In this document: in pieces, positions 34,201-43,646 of the stretch
How positions within the stretch are numbered: position 1 is the first letter of the stretch
Layout of the letters: each line of letters opens with the position of its first letter
The notes under the pieces: model-generated
Seen by the model: only the letters and a program-made list of their open reading frames with translations
Told to the model about the DNA's origin: nothing
The model's database searches: none
Position numbers and translations under genes: made by a program
NCBI GenBank assembly: GCA_003165595.1
Contig: PLWQ01000004.1
Location: 8,178-72,177 of the forward strand
Origin: Fibrobacterota bacterium
GTDB lineage: Bacteria; Fibrobacterota; Chitinivibrionia; Chitinivibrionales; FEN-1185
Direction: 5' to 3'
DNA: 64,000 nucleotides

Positions 34201-34669
34201 GTAATCTGCCAAAAACGGATATTTCCGGGCGCCCCGCTGCTATGCAGCGGCGTGACCTGTTCCGCCCTTCAACGCGATAAACGTGTTGCGCTCCGGCTCC
34301 AGGAAGATTCCCCAGCGCCCCCTCAGGGGGTTAGGGGGCGAACAAGTGTTCAAACGACCAGATTCCCGCCCTTTTTCTTGCGTGCTTTGTAATCAAAATA
34401 TTGTTAAATCATGACATTTATGTACGCCGTGAGATTCATTGAATCGAGCGACTAATATCAAAATTGGCACACTAGATGTATTATAAATGATTGATAAATA
34501 AAATCAATACATAGATTACCATTCATGACTTTCCAAGATCGTCCTTTAAAGTATTTTCGTGAATCGTGTAATCAAAATATGAAATACACATTGCATTTTG
34601 CCGGCTTCTTGGGTATATTTTAATCACGCGCGAACCAGTCACCCTTCACTTAACCTAAAGGAGTACCGT
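34201..34669. other. AT-rich intergenic region with GC-rich hairpin
   Basis: This 469-base gap contains no gene-like frame. At 34310-34343 a C5-TCA-G5 palindrome, followed by a TTAGGGGGCG echo, could act as a terminator for the upstream lipoprotein gene, though no clear T-run follows. The remainder is AT-rich and likely holds the promoter of the next lipoprotein. Confidence 0.4.
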
Positions 34670-35458
34670 ATGAAAAGAGTCTCTTCCATTCTCGCGGTCA
34701 CGGCAGTCGGCATGATGGCTTTTTACGGATGCAGCGGCAAGAACCCGGTTTCCAATACGTCGGGCGGCACTAACTACGCGCTGGTTTCGTCCTACGAAGA
34801 TGCATCATCGCAGGATATTGCGCAGGACGTCGGCGGATTGTCCCAGACGTTCGACTACGGCACCAAGGCAGCGGCAGCGCAGGCGAAACGGAGCGCCGAT
34901 GTGAGCGGCACCATTGCGTGGCAGAACTGGACCTATGCAAACAACTGGTGGTTCCGCGACGGCGAGGTTTCGCTTACCTCGGCCGACGGCGCCGTGGACA
35001 TTCTTGGTTCGGACAGCGTACAGTTTACCGATGCAAACAACGCGATAGTCCAGTATCCGCAGCTTGTGGACGTGCGCGGCTGCGAGGCGCACCATCACGC
35101 GGCAATGAACGTGTCGGGCACCGGCGGCGGGTACGTGGACGCGGCTCGCGATTGGGTTCTTTCCGGCAGCGTCGCAAAGGCGGCCGACACCACGCTCACC
35201 ATCAACGGGAGTCTCGTCCAGAGTTTCAAGGCGCAGAACGCTGCCAAGACCGCTTCGTGCGATTTCCAGGGAACGGCGACGGCTTCCGACATTGTCTACG
35301 ACAAACAGGGAACCGGCTGGTCCAAACCGGTCTCCGGCTCCGTGCGTCTCACCAGCCCCTATAAAACCATCGACATTACATTTACAAACGGCACCGCGCA
35401 TATCGTGGTTACCGCAACAAACGGCACGGTCACCAGGGACACGACTATTGCGCTGTAG
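34670..35458 (+). CDS. Lipoprotein, 262 residues
   Basis: ATG 34670 follows AAAGGAG (34657-34663) at seven bases. The signal peptide ends in a lipobox (MAFYGC, Cys21), then a Ser/Asn/Gly-rich spacer. The body is beta-rich with WQNWTYANNWWFRDGEVSLTSADG and a second half of repeated Ser/Thr-x-aromatic strands. It shows no enzyme motif. It is monocistronic, ending at a strong terminator 27 bases downstream. Confidence 0.78.
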   Translation: MKRVSSILAVTAVGMMAFYGCSGKNPVSNTSGGTNYALVSSYEDASSQDIAQDVGGLSQTFDYGTKAAAAQAKRSADVSGTIAWQNWTYANNWWFRDGEVSLTSADGAVDILGSDSVQFTDANNAIVQYPQLVDVRGCEAHHHAAMNVSGTGGGYVDAARDWVLSGSVAKAADTTLTINGSLVQSFKAQNAAKTASCDFQGTATASDIVYDKQGTGWSKPVSGSVRLTSPYKTIDITFTNGTAHIVVTATNGTVTRDTTIAL

Positions 35459-35484
35459 GCATAGCGGTTCCCGAAGTTCACACG

Positions 35485-35520
35485 AAAAAAGGCCTTCCCT
35501 TTGACGGGGGAGGCCTTTTT
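35485..35520. terminator. Bidirectional rho-independent terminator
   Basis: AAAAAGGCCT and AGGCCTTTTT arms, extended by C/G pairs, enclose a short loop and end in a T-run on both strands. It lies 27 bases after the lipoprotein stop and 102 bases beyond the end of the convergent PD40 gene, so it can serve both. Confidence 0.85.
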
Positions 35521-35622
35521 GCTATCGTGCGCCGTGGGCATGCCGCAAGTGGATCTTCTTTTGCAGCCATGTCCTGAGCGCTCGCAATAGCTCCGCGGTG
35601 CAGCGGAAATTCTGCGGCCGGG

Positions 35623-37152
35623 CTATTCCGGTTTCGGCGGCGCCTTGGGGGTTGCTCCGGTGACCGCCGGGACATCAACGTCGAGATGGTTGTACGAGTG
35701 TATGGCCGACACCAGCGCGCGCTGCGGTACGGTAAAGCGGGAAATGGCGAATTCGGGAATATTATACACCTTGATGAACGAATCGTAGAACCGGGGATCA
35801 TTCTGCGGGAGAATAAACGGCTTGGCGGCCTTGCCGTTCGCATCGATATGGGACAGATAAATTCTTCCCATGATGCCGCCGTTCCTCTTGCTTGTGAATG
35901 CGAGCCAGCGGCTGTTGGACGACCATGAGTGCCACGACTCCGACCATTGGCTGTTCAGGGCGAGCGGCTCGTACTTCCGCGTCGCAATATCCATGATGTA
36001 AAGATCGCTGCCCGGCTGCAAATAAGGCGACGGCCCGTACGGATGCATGCAGAACACGATGAACCTGCCGTCCGGCGAAACGCGCGGCTGGGTGATGCTC
36101 TTGCCGGTAACGTTGGCCGACAATACCGTATCGACCGCGCCCCAGGAATCGCTGTTCACGTCATACGGGATGCGCATCAGGCTGTAGCGTGTTCTTTTAA
36201 GATTCTCGGGCGGGTTGGTCTTGAAATCGCTCCACAAGAGCGGGGCGCTCGAAAAATAAAGGCATGTCCCGTCGGCCGACCAGCAGGGCCATGTTTCAAG
36301 CGCGGTTTCCTGGTAAATCTGCGGCACGGTGACGAGCTTGTGCTTGTCAACACGGTACACCTTGAGCCCGGAATTGAAATCGAACGCGTCGCGCGGATCC
36401 TTCCACGCGGCGTGGAAGCACTGGTCCACCTTGTTGACGGAGTATACAATCAGCTTGCCGCTCGGATGCCACGTGGTATAGCCGAACTTCGTGGGGATTT
36501 TTCCGACGGTCCCGTCCGTCACCACCAGCGCACTATTGCCGAAGTCCTGGGTCCGGATATGGAAGAACGCCCTGGAAGGATCGTTATTGGAAAAGGTGTG
36601 GCAGTTGCAGCACCCCGGGAAAAAGTTCAGCGCATTCAGCATTTCGGATTCTCTATTCGTTTCAAGGTTGCGCTGATACAGGCAAAGGTCCCGGGAATAA
36701 ATGTACAAAACGCTCAGGGTCCGGTACATGATATAGGGATCTGTCCGGTCGCCGGAAACCGCGTTCCTTATGGTCCCAAAGCCGCGCCATGATCCGTCGG
36801 ATTGTTTGATGCAAACATCGAAGCTCAGCGTATCGCCCTGGTTGTTCTGCAGAAGTTTGCGCCACGGTCCGGGTGGAATGCGAACTTCCGCATTCTTCGA
36901 AAAAACCGTTATCGGTTCTCCCTTTTTTCCACTGATGCGCGTGAGAAAACCGTTGCCGCTTTCTTCTATTACAAAGTTAAGCGGTCCGATATTCGGCGGA
37001 ATCGTGATATCCGTGTAATCGGGCTTGAGAACAGGAGTCCGGTCCGCTGCAGCGGCTGCACCCTGAATCGCGGTAAAATCCGGATGGCCGCCGCACCCTG
37101 CAATGCCGGAGATAAGACTGAACCCGATTAACAGAAGAACTTCCCGCCTCAT
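35623..37152 (-). CDS. PD40 beta-propeller lipoprotein with a heme c motif
   Basis: The 509-residue protein has a lipoprotein signal peptide (MRREVLLLIGFSLISGIAGC). A central CCNCHTF contains CxxCH, the covalent heme c attachment motif. C-terminal TolB/PD40-type blades follow (TTWHPSGKLIVYSVN, WSADGTCLYFSSAP, PRVSPDGRFIVFCMHP, WSSNSRWLAFTSKR). Similar proteins occur in Bacteroidetes next to polytopic membrane proteins, as here. Its start overlaps the membrane-protein stop by four bases. A periplasmic electron-transfer or sensing role is possible, but function is not established. Confidence 0.8.
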   Translation of the reverse strand: MRREVLLLIGFSLISGIAGCGGHPDFTAIQGAAAAADRTPVLKPDYTDITIPPNIGPLNFVIEESGNGFLTRISGKKGEPITVFSKNAEVRIPPGPWRKLLQNNQGDTLSFDVCIKQSDGSWRGFGTIRNAVSGDRTDPYIMYRTLSVLYIYSRDLCLYQRNLETNRESEMLNALNFFPGCCNCHTFSNNDPSRAFFHIRTQDFGNSALVVTDGTVGKIPTKFGYTTWHPSGKLIVYSVNKVDQCFHAAWKDPRDAFDFNSGLKVYRVDKHKLVTVPQIYQETALETWPCWSADGTCLYFSSAPLLWSDFKTNPPENLKRTRYSLMRIPYDVNSDSWGAVDTVLSANVTGKSITQPRVSPDGRFIVFCMHPYGPSPYLQPGSDLYIMDIATRKYEPLALNSQWSESWHSWSSNSRWLAFTSKRNGGIMGRIYLSHIDANGKAAKPFILPQNDPRFYDSFIKVYNIPEFAISRFTVPQRALVSAIHSYNHLDVDVPAVTGATPKAPPKPE

Positions 37153-39011
37153 GATTTGTCTCCGGCCGAATACCCGAAGGTAAAGAAGAAGAAATAGCTC
37201 GTTCCGAATTCTGAAATCAGCGCCGCCTGAGAAGCGGGGGAATGCGGATCATAGCTTCTCATCAGGTTGAGAAACCGCTCGCCCCGGGCAGCGGTGGCGG
37301 GGTCGGGCGCAAGCCTGGGCGGCACGATAACGGCGGCGGTGTCCCTGGACCGCTCTATTTCCAATGCCTCCTCGTAAAGCACCGGGATCTTCTTGTAATC
37401 GAAATCGTCCAGACGATACAGGTTCCGCGCCACCATGTCCGGACGGCGGGAAAGAAGATAATACGCCATCAGGTATTCAAAGGCCATCCGGTTATGGGGA
37501 TTGCTTTTAAGGAGATTGGACAGCACCGTCTCCGCGTCGACCCGGTCGAAAACGTAATCGGCAGTGTCCATGCACAACCGGAGACGGGCGACACGGCTAT
37601 CCCCGGAAAAATCCGCCTCACCGGCGCCGTGCGGTAGCGTCCGCGTGAGCCGACGGTATCCCGGCATTTGTTTCAGTTTGTTAAGATAGACATTCGCGCA
37701 TTCCCGGTTCCCTTTCGCAGCCTGGAGAATCGTGCGCCGGAACAGCAGGAACGGAAGCGGCCCCATGTTTTCCATTGCCTCTCCCGCGGTCTTTTCGGCA
37801 AAATTTACCGCACCCAGGTCCATGGCCGTTTCAAGGGCCGTTGCCCAGACAGGAAAGTAGATGCTGGGAGAATCTTTCCACAGCAAAAGCGGCTCAGGGT
37901 CTGCAACCTGGGGAAAGCAGAACATGTTTGTGCCAAGTTGACCGGTATGATACAAGGCGCGATACAGCGTATGGGATGTTATGAGACCGGTAGGAGTTTT
38001 CCGGGCCGGAAAATTCTCAAAAAGAAACGACCGTTTCTTTTGCAGAAGGTCGTTCCACAGACAATTGCGATCGCAATAGAGCACCGAGCCGAGCTCCCGC
38101 AGGGTCTTGGTCGTCCAGTCGGTGACAACCCAATGCATGGTGGCGGCAAGGCCCAGCAGCACCACAATTTCTCCTCCTGCACGCAGGAGCATGGCAACAC
38201 GCCCCTGGCCCGATTTCGTTTTGGCTATCCGGACCCGGTCCGCCAGAAGCGCAGCCAGGTCGGCCAGCAATGCGGAAAGCGGAACCGCGAGGAAGAGATA
38301 CAGCAGCGGCCGCCTGATATTTAAGATCGTGGCGTAATTGAAAACGCGGTCAAAGGGAAAAATGAACAGCCGTAACACAAACAGGACGATTGCCAGAACT
38401 GCGGACGTGCACAGGACCGGCACGATTTTCTTTTTCCGCAGGAGAAACTCATTGACTATCACAAGCACTCCGAAAAGGACGGCCGTAAAGCTGAATAAAT
38501 AGTATGCAGGAAGGAAGAGAATGGAAAAGACGGCGCAGCGTCTCGTCGCCGATTCTCCGGAGATGCGCTGGTAAATAAGAGCGAAGATGATCGATCCGAG
38601 CACCGAAAGGGCAGCCGGAAGGTACTGCATGTTATACCGTGCGAGGATTACCAGAAAGAGAATCGAGGGAACATAGTGCAATACGAAAAGGGACTTTCGG
38701 CGCACCAAAGTACAGAACGCTGCCGTCCCCAAGGACAGTCCGCCGGCGACAAGGGTGAGGAGCACTGCACCGGGCCAACCATGCGCGCAGGCCTCCACAA
38801 CAAGAGCAGCGGCGAGTTTTGCAAAACCTCCCGGCACACCTGCGATTGCCGCAGCATACTCCTTGCTTAATTCGAAAACAAAGGAATACTTGTTCACGCC
38901 GTTGAAAATAGAAATGAGGCCGGGGTCGATGTAGAAAAGCACGAAAAGGAAATAGGAAACAAAGAACAAGATCGCCGTGATGTATGGACGCGTCTTCATA
39001 GTTGTTGCCAT
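37149..39011 (-). CDS. DUF6057-like polytopic membrane protein
   Basis: The 620-residue protein has about 9-10 hydrophobic segments in its first 310 residues (TAILFFVSYFLFVLFYI, YVPSILFLVILARYN, AVLAIVLFVLRLFIF and others). A soluble C-terminal part resembles TPR helices (LLKSNPHNRMAFEYLMAYYLL). This matches Bacteroidetes proteins annotated DUF6057. A second in-frame ATG at 38999 is an alternative start. It is followed by the heme-motif PD40 lipoprotein with ATGA overlap, which implies a two-component envelope unit. Confidence 0.72.
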   Translation of the reverse strand: MATTMKTRPYITAILFFVSYFLFVLFYIDPGLISIFNGVNKYSFVFELSKEYAAAIAGVPGGFAKLAAALVVEACAHGWPGAVLLTLVAGGLSLGTAAFCTLVRRKSLFVLHYVPSILFLVILARYNMQYLPAALSVLGSIIFALIYQRISGESATRRCAVFSILFLPAYYLFSFTAVLFGVLVIVNEFLLRKKKIVPVLCTSAVLAIVLFVLRLFIFPFDRVFNYATILNIRRPLLYLFLAVPLSALLADLAALLADRVRIAKTKSGQGRVAMLLRAGGEIVVLLGLAATMHWVVTDWTTKTLRELGSVLYCDRNCLWNDLLQKKRSFLFENFPARKTPTGLITSHTLYRALYHTGQLGTNMFCFPQVADPEPLLLWKDSPSIYFPVWATALETAMDLGAVNFAEKTAGEAMENMGPLPFLLFRRTILQAAKGNRECANVYLNKLKQMPGYRRLTRTLPHGAGEADFSGDSRVARLRLCMDTADYVFDRVDAETVLSNLLKSNPHNRMAFEYLMAYYLLSRRPDMVARNLYRLDDFDYKKIPVLYEEALEIERSRDTAAVIVPPRLAPDPATAARGERFLNLMRSYDPHSPASQAALISEFGTSYFFFFTFGYSAGDKS

Positions 39012-39299
39012 AGAGTTGTATCGGGCCGCCGCTCTGTTCCAGAAAAACTACCTCTTCTTTCCCCCAGAATCAAGTCATTTGACCCCGGGTCAATCGACAG
39101 AAGCTTCATGGAATATGCACCGTTGTCTCGTGTGGGACCGCAGGTTCCGGCTGGAGGAGACAATACTTTTTCCTTGCTTCTAAAAAAAATTGTTGTAATT
39201 TACTAAGGTACAGCTTGCCGGAATCTGCATTGAATATCTGCATTGAGTTTTAGCGCTTAAAACAGACGGCGTCTCTACACCAAAAAAAGGGGGGGTAGG

Positions 39300-40796
39300 A
39301 TGAGCAAGTTCAGTTTTTTGTGGTTGCTGGTGATTGCGGGCATGGCTTTTTCCCAAACCGCAAACGTGGCAATTACCGGACACGTTACCGGTCCAAACGG
39401 GATTCCATTGACAAACACACTCGTGCGCATGGGTGTGGGATTGCTCTACACCACCACCGATTCCACCGGTTATTATTCGTTGGGCGGCCCGGTCAACACC
39501 ATACTGCCGGCCGGGACACAGTTGGGCACGGCATTTTCCCGGCCCTCTCTTGTTGCCGGCAGGGTATTGTTCAGCCTGCCGCAAAGTGATGCGCAGATCC
39601 GTATGAGCATGTACGACTTGAGCGGCCGGTTTATCAAGGACATCATGGACGGCCGTTTGGCAAAAGGCAATTACGCGGTGTCCGTCGACACCAGGAATAT
39701 GTCAAGCCAGTTTTATCTGCTCCGCCTCACCATCAACGGCGTTTCCCATGTCATGAAGCTCTCGTCCGTTACACGCAGCGGCGCAGGGTCCGTGGCGCAA
39801 AGCGCCTCCAGCGCCGAAGCGCGCCTGGAAAAACTTGCTGCCGTGATGGACACGCTCCATGCAACCGAGCCGGGATATTCGCTCGGCATCACTCCGATCC
39901 AGGCTCTTACCGGAACGTACGATTTTTCCTTGACAAAAACATCCACCTGGAACGGCGACACGGCCGGGTTCTGGGGTGATACGGCAAAATTCTCCGCTGC
40001 TGCGAAGGCGGCAGGACACCTGGTCTTCGCGATCATAAACAGAACCAGAATATATGCGGATAGTGAGATCTGGTGGGCAAACGGAGACGGCGGCGTACCT
40101 GTTCGGTTGAGCGATCAGCCGATAATTACCGCCCCGGGAAATGGAAGGACCTACATCATGGTTGGCTACAATGCCAAGGCCTCAACGCCATACCGGCCCA
40201 TGAACCAGGTCTGGGACTGGGAAGAGCACAACACCGGGGCCACCAGCTACAACGGCAATCTGACGCGCGTGGATTACTATGGAGCGCCTCTGGTCATGCG
40301 CCTGCACAGCACAGACGGCACCGCAGACCTAATCCGGGGCGAGCCTTACCACATGTTCTTCCAGACGCGCCAGTCGGTCTTCGACGAATACATGAACGAG
40401 GTCCCCTGGATGTGGGATAGCTGCGCGATCGTGGATGCGCCATGGAAGATTGTGAACCCTTGTTCGGTGCCGGCTTTCGAGACAGGCGGGTCGCAGGCCC
40501 ATTACTGGGACGCCTACGAAAAACAATGCAACGTGACCGCGGGAGCGTGCGTCGGCATCAATGATCCGAAGATATCCTCAGGGTTGTTCCGGCATGTTTT
40601 GGATCTGCCCGATGCTCAGCAGAAGGACTGGAATAATCAATATAAGAAAGCCCCTTGCAGTTTCTACGCGTATTTCATACACCGACGTGCTTTTGGACAC
40701 TGGCAATATGCCTTCCCGTACGATGATTATAACAATTGGTCGTCATTTGTCTACAGCGGCAAGGCGCAATGGCTGCTCATGGCGGTAGGATACTGA
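39300..40796 (+). CDS. Secreted GH64-like beta-1,3-glucanase with N-terminal regulatory and sorting-like domains
   Basis: The 498-residue protein begins with a signal peptide (MSKFSFLWLLVIAGMAFSQ). A carboxypeptidase-regulatory-like domain (20-65) comes next, then a Por-sorting-like block (MSMYDLSGRFIKDIMDGRLAKG..QFYLLRLT, about 100-150). From residue 235 the sequence resembles thaumatin-like/GH64 glucanases (NRTRIYADSEIWWANG, NGNLTRVDYYGAPLVMRL, EPYHMFFQTRQSVFDEYMN). The sorting-like module is normally C-terminal, so its internal position is unusual. It lies just upstream of the GH9 cellulase, consistent with a polysaccharide-degrading pair. The family call is moderately sure. Confidence 0.62.
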   Translation: MSKFSFLWLLVIAGMAFSQTANVAITGHVTGPNGIPLTNTLVRMGVGLLYTTTDSTGYYSLGGPVNTILPAGTQLGTAFSRPSLVAGRVLFSLPQSDAQIRMSMYDLSGRFIKDIMDGRLAKGNYAVSVDTRNMSSQFYLLRLTINGVSHVMKLSSVTRSGAGSVAQSASSAEARLEKLAAVMDTLHATEPGYSLGITPIQALTGTYDFSLTKTSTWNGDTAGFWGDTAKFSAAAKAAGHLVFAIINRTRIYADSEIWWANGDGGVPVRLSDQPIITAPGNGRTYIMVGYNAKASTPYRPMNQVWDWEEHNTGATSYNGNLTRVDYYGAPLVMRLHSTDGTADLIRGEPYHMFFQTRQSVFDEYMNEVPWMWDSCAIVDAPWKIVNPCSVPAFETGGSQAHYWDAYEKQCNVTAGACVGINDPKISSGLFRHVLDLPDAQQKDWNNQYKKAPCSFYAYFIHRRAFGHWQYAFPYDDYNNWSSFVYSGKAQWLLMAVGY

Positions 40797-40919
40797 TACT
40801 GTACAAAGAAGAGATGAGTGTTCCCGCACGTAAAGTCGCACCCCCGTGCGAATTTATGTGCGGGTATTTTGCTCCTATCCGGCCTTGTCCCCTCCAGAAA
40901 ATGTCGCAAAGGAGCACGT

Positions 40920-43556
40920 ATGCGAAGACAGGCACACTGCGCGCACAGAGCCGCATTTGTTGCAGGGTTCAGTCTATTGCTTTCATTCTTCCAGACGTTG
41001 CAGGCGTCAATGCTTGCAGAAGTCAAGGTGGTCGACAAGGATTACCTCCAGGTCTATTTCAAAGACGGGGATGTTACCTTTGTGGACAACGGTTTGGGGC
41101 CAACGGCTTTCCTTAATCTCGGCCACGATGCGAGCAATAACAACATTGTAACGTACGGTACAGCCCTCAACACCTCCACTGCCGTGGCGCCGGCCTCCTG
41201 GAAACTCACCTCAAGCGACGATGCCGCGTACGGGACCGCGGGCCTGGCGCCAACCACCTGTTTCCGGAAATCAAAACTCAATGGAATGTACGAGGGTAAC
41301 TGGGCCGGCAACGATTTTGCCTATTCGCACACCATGGAACACTCAATTTATCTGAAACTGCCGAGCTCCATGGTGCAGGGAAGAACCTACACCCTCCAGA
41401 TAAACGCAAGCACCAATACCGATTCCACATCAAAAACGTTCACCTACGACATTTACAACAGCCGTTCGGAGGCCGTGCATGTCAACCTCGTGGGTTATTC
41501 GACCGCCGCAAGCATCAAGGCCGCCGACCTTTACTGTTGGCTGGGCGATGGCGGCGCCAGGGATTATACGAGTTTCCAGGGAGACAGTATCTACCTGTAT
41601 AACACCGTTACCAAGGCGTCTCAGCAGGTGGGAACGATTGCTTTCTGGAAAGCAAGTGCCGGCGAAGCGCAGGGGTACAATTTTACGATGTCACCCGTGT
41701 GGAAGGCCGATTTTACCGGCTTTGCGACGCCGGGAACATACCGCCTGGTCGTTGCGGGCGTCGGCTGCAGCCAGGATTTCAAAATTGCCGATGATGTGTA
41801 TCATGATCCGTTCATGGTAAATGAGCGCGGCTATTTTTACATGCGCATCGGCCAGGACAGCGTTGGCATCCGGCCGGTTCCGCGCCGTCCGTTGTATATT
41901 CCTGGCGTCAACCCGCCCAGCACGGTAGTGTATATCACAACCATGCAGCCGACCAGTGCCAACTGGACCACATTCTCGGGCGGGGACGTTTACGACAATC
42001 CCGATGCGTGGGCGCCCTATTCCACGGCCAGAACAAACCCGCAGGCCATCGGCGGGCATGCGGATGCTGCCGACTGGGACAGAAATATGAGCCACATTTC
42101 AAACATCTACGACATACTCCTGCCTTTTATATTGACAAAAGGCGCAATTTCCGACGATAACCTCGGCATACCGGAGAGCGGAAACGGCATTCCGGACATA
42201 ATTGACGAAGCAAGAAACGAAGTGGATTTCTGGCTGCATCTGCGCGACGGACAGGCATACGGCTACGGCCTCACCAATCCTAACAGCAACAATGTTTTTT
42301 ACCAGGCCGGGGCCAACGCCTTGGCAGCATGGGCCAGCGCCGCCAATAGCGCAATGCTGGCCGAGGCATTCCGCATAGCAGGGCAAACTGTCTTGATGAA
42401 CGCTTACCGGGACTCGGCCGTCAATGCGTACAATTACGCCGGGGGACTCGCCGATCAGATGCTGGATTTCAAACAAGGCATCGGCGACGGAATCGTGCGG
42501 GGCAGAGACCTCAAGATGACGGCCGCGGCTTACCTTTACAATGTAACGGGAAATACGGTGTACGAAAATGAAATCAATTCCGAAAGTAAAGTTACCAATG
42601 CGACTTCCACAGTCATCGATGTCACCGCCTATAACCAGCTCTGGGCGACAGCCGCATATCTTTTCACCAACCGTGCCGTCAATTATCCGACGCTCTACAG
42701 CAACATGAAAGCCTCGATTATCAACGAGGCGAAGAGCAGCGAGGCCAACTACAGCACTTCCCGGCCGTCACGCCGTTCAACGGACAATAATACCGGCTGG
42801 TTCCATACCGAGCAGAATGTTCAGCGGACTATTTTGGCCCGTGCGGTTGCGACAGATCAGGCAGACAAAGACTTTTTCGAAAATGCCCTGATATTGGAAG
42901 CAGACTGGGGACTTGGCAGAAATCCGGCGAACATGATCCAGATGACAACCGCTACAACGCCTCTTTCATCAAAACGCAGTGTCGACGCCATGTACATCTC
43001 CGGTCAGAATGACGGAACCCCGGGCCAGCATCCCGGCATGACTCCGTACTTTAACGTCGTCGATTGGGGAGGCGGCATGGTTATGGGCAATCCAAGCTGG
43101 ATGACGGCCTTCAGCTATCCCGCCAATTCGACCTGGCCTGTTGGCGAGGTCTATTTCAATACCCGTTATGTGTACGCGCATTCCGAATTCACTCCGCAGC
43201 AGACCATGCGGGGTAAAATTGCTTTGTACGGTTTTTTATACGGCATTCGCACCGGCGTGAGCGTGGTACAGCCTGTTGGTCCGCGTTCCGAAGACGGGTC
43301 ACGGTTCCCGGGGCGGATTGCCATAAAGAAACTCTCAAATGGAAATGTCGGCATCTCCTTTTCCGGAGGGACCAAGCAGACGTGCGCGGTTATCAAGCTC
43401 CTGAATTGTTCCGGCAGGGTAGTTCGTGAAATCAAAAGCCGGAATATCCCGGCCGGGGGGCTTGTTCTCGAAACATCCTCATTGAGCAAGGGGATCTATT
43501 TGCTTGAAATGATGCAGGCTGGAGAACGGATCATCGATAAGGTGTCGATATTTTGA
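40920..43556 (+). CDS. GH9 cellulase (endoglucanase) with C-terminal sorting domain
   Basis: GH9 enzymes hydrolyse beta-1,4-glucans with inversion. The 878-residue protein starts at ATG 40920 (AAAGGAG eight bases upstream) with a signal peptide ending near LQAS. An N-terminal Ig-like domain (VHVNLVGYSTAASIKAADLY) precedes the (alpha/alpha)6 catalytic domain. GGHADAADWDRN (about 377) supplies the catalytic base and HSEFTPQQTMRGKIALYG the proton donor region. The last 75 residues (IKLLNCSGRVVREIKSRN, SKGIYLLEM) are a Por/T9SS-like sorting domain. A C/G-rich inverted repeat (40837-40863) lies in the leader. It is likely surface-exposed or secreted. Confidence 0.88.
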   Translation: MRRQAHCAHRAAFVAGFSLLLSFFQTLQASMLAEVKVVDKDYLQVYFKDGDVTFVDNGLGPTAFLNLGHDASNNNIVTYGTALNTSTAVAPASWKLTSSDDAAYGTAGLAPTTCFRKSKLNGMYEGNWAGNDFAYSHTMEHSIYLKLPSSMVQGRTYTLQINASTNTDSTSKTFTYDIYNSRSEAVHVNLVGYSTAASIKAADLYCWLGDGGARDYTSFQGDSIYLYNTVTKASQQVGTIAFWKASAGEAQGYNFTMSPVWKADFTGFATPGTYRLVVAGVGCSQDFKIADDVYHDPFMVNERGYFYMRIGQDSVGIRPVPRRPLYIPGVNPPSTVVYITTMQPTSANWTTFSGGDVYDNPDAWAPYSTARTNPQAIGGHADAADWDRNMSHISNIYDILLPFILTKGAISDDNLGIPESGNGIPDIIDEARNEVDFWLHLRDGQAYGYGLTNPNSNNVFYQAGANALAAWASAANSAMLAEAFRIAGQTVLMNAYRDSAVNAYNYAGGLADQMLDFKQGIGDGIVRGRDLKMTAAAYLYNVTGNTVYENEINSESKVTNATSTVIDVTAYNQLWATAAYLFTNRAVNYPTLYSNMKASIINEAKSSEANYSTSRPSRRSTDNNTGWFHTEQNVQRTILARAVATDQADKDFFENALILEADWGLGRNPANMIQMTTATTPLSSKRSVDAMYISGQNDGTPGQHPGMTPYFNVVDWGGGMVMGNPSWMTAFSYPANSTWPVGEVYFNTRYVYAHSEFTPQQTMRGKIALYGFLYGIRTGVSVVQPVGPRSEDGSRFPGRIAIKKLSNGNVGISFSGGTKQTCAVIKLLNCSGRVVREIKSRNIPAGGLVLETSSLSKGIYLLEMMQAGERIIDKVSIF

Positions 43557-43646
43557 TGATTACCGGGGAACACGCCGGGATGATTTGTTCCCGAAATATT
43601 GGCTGTGGTGCTCTTCGATACTTGGACACACGGAAGAGTCCGCGTA

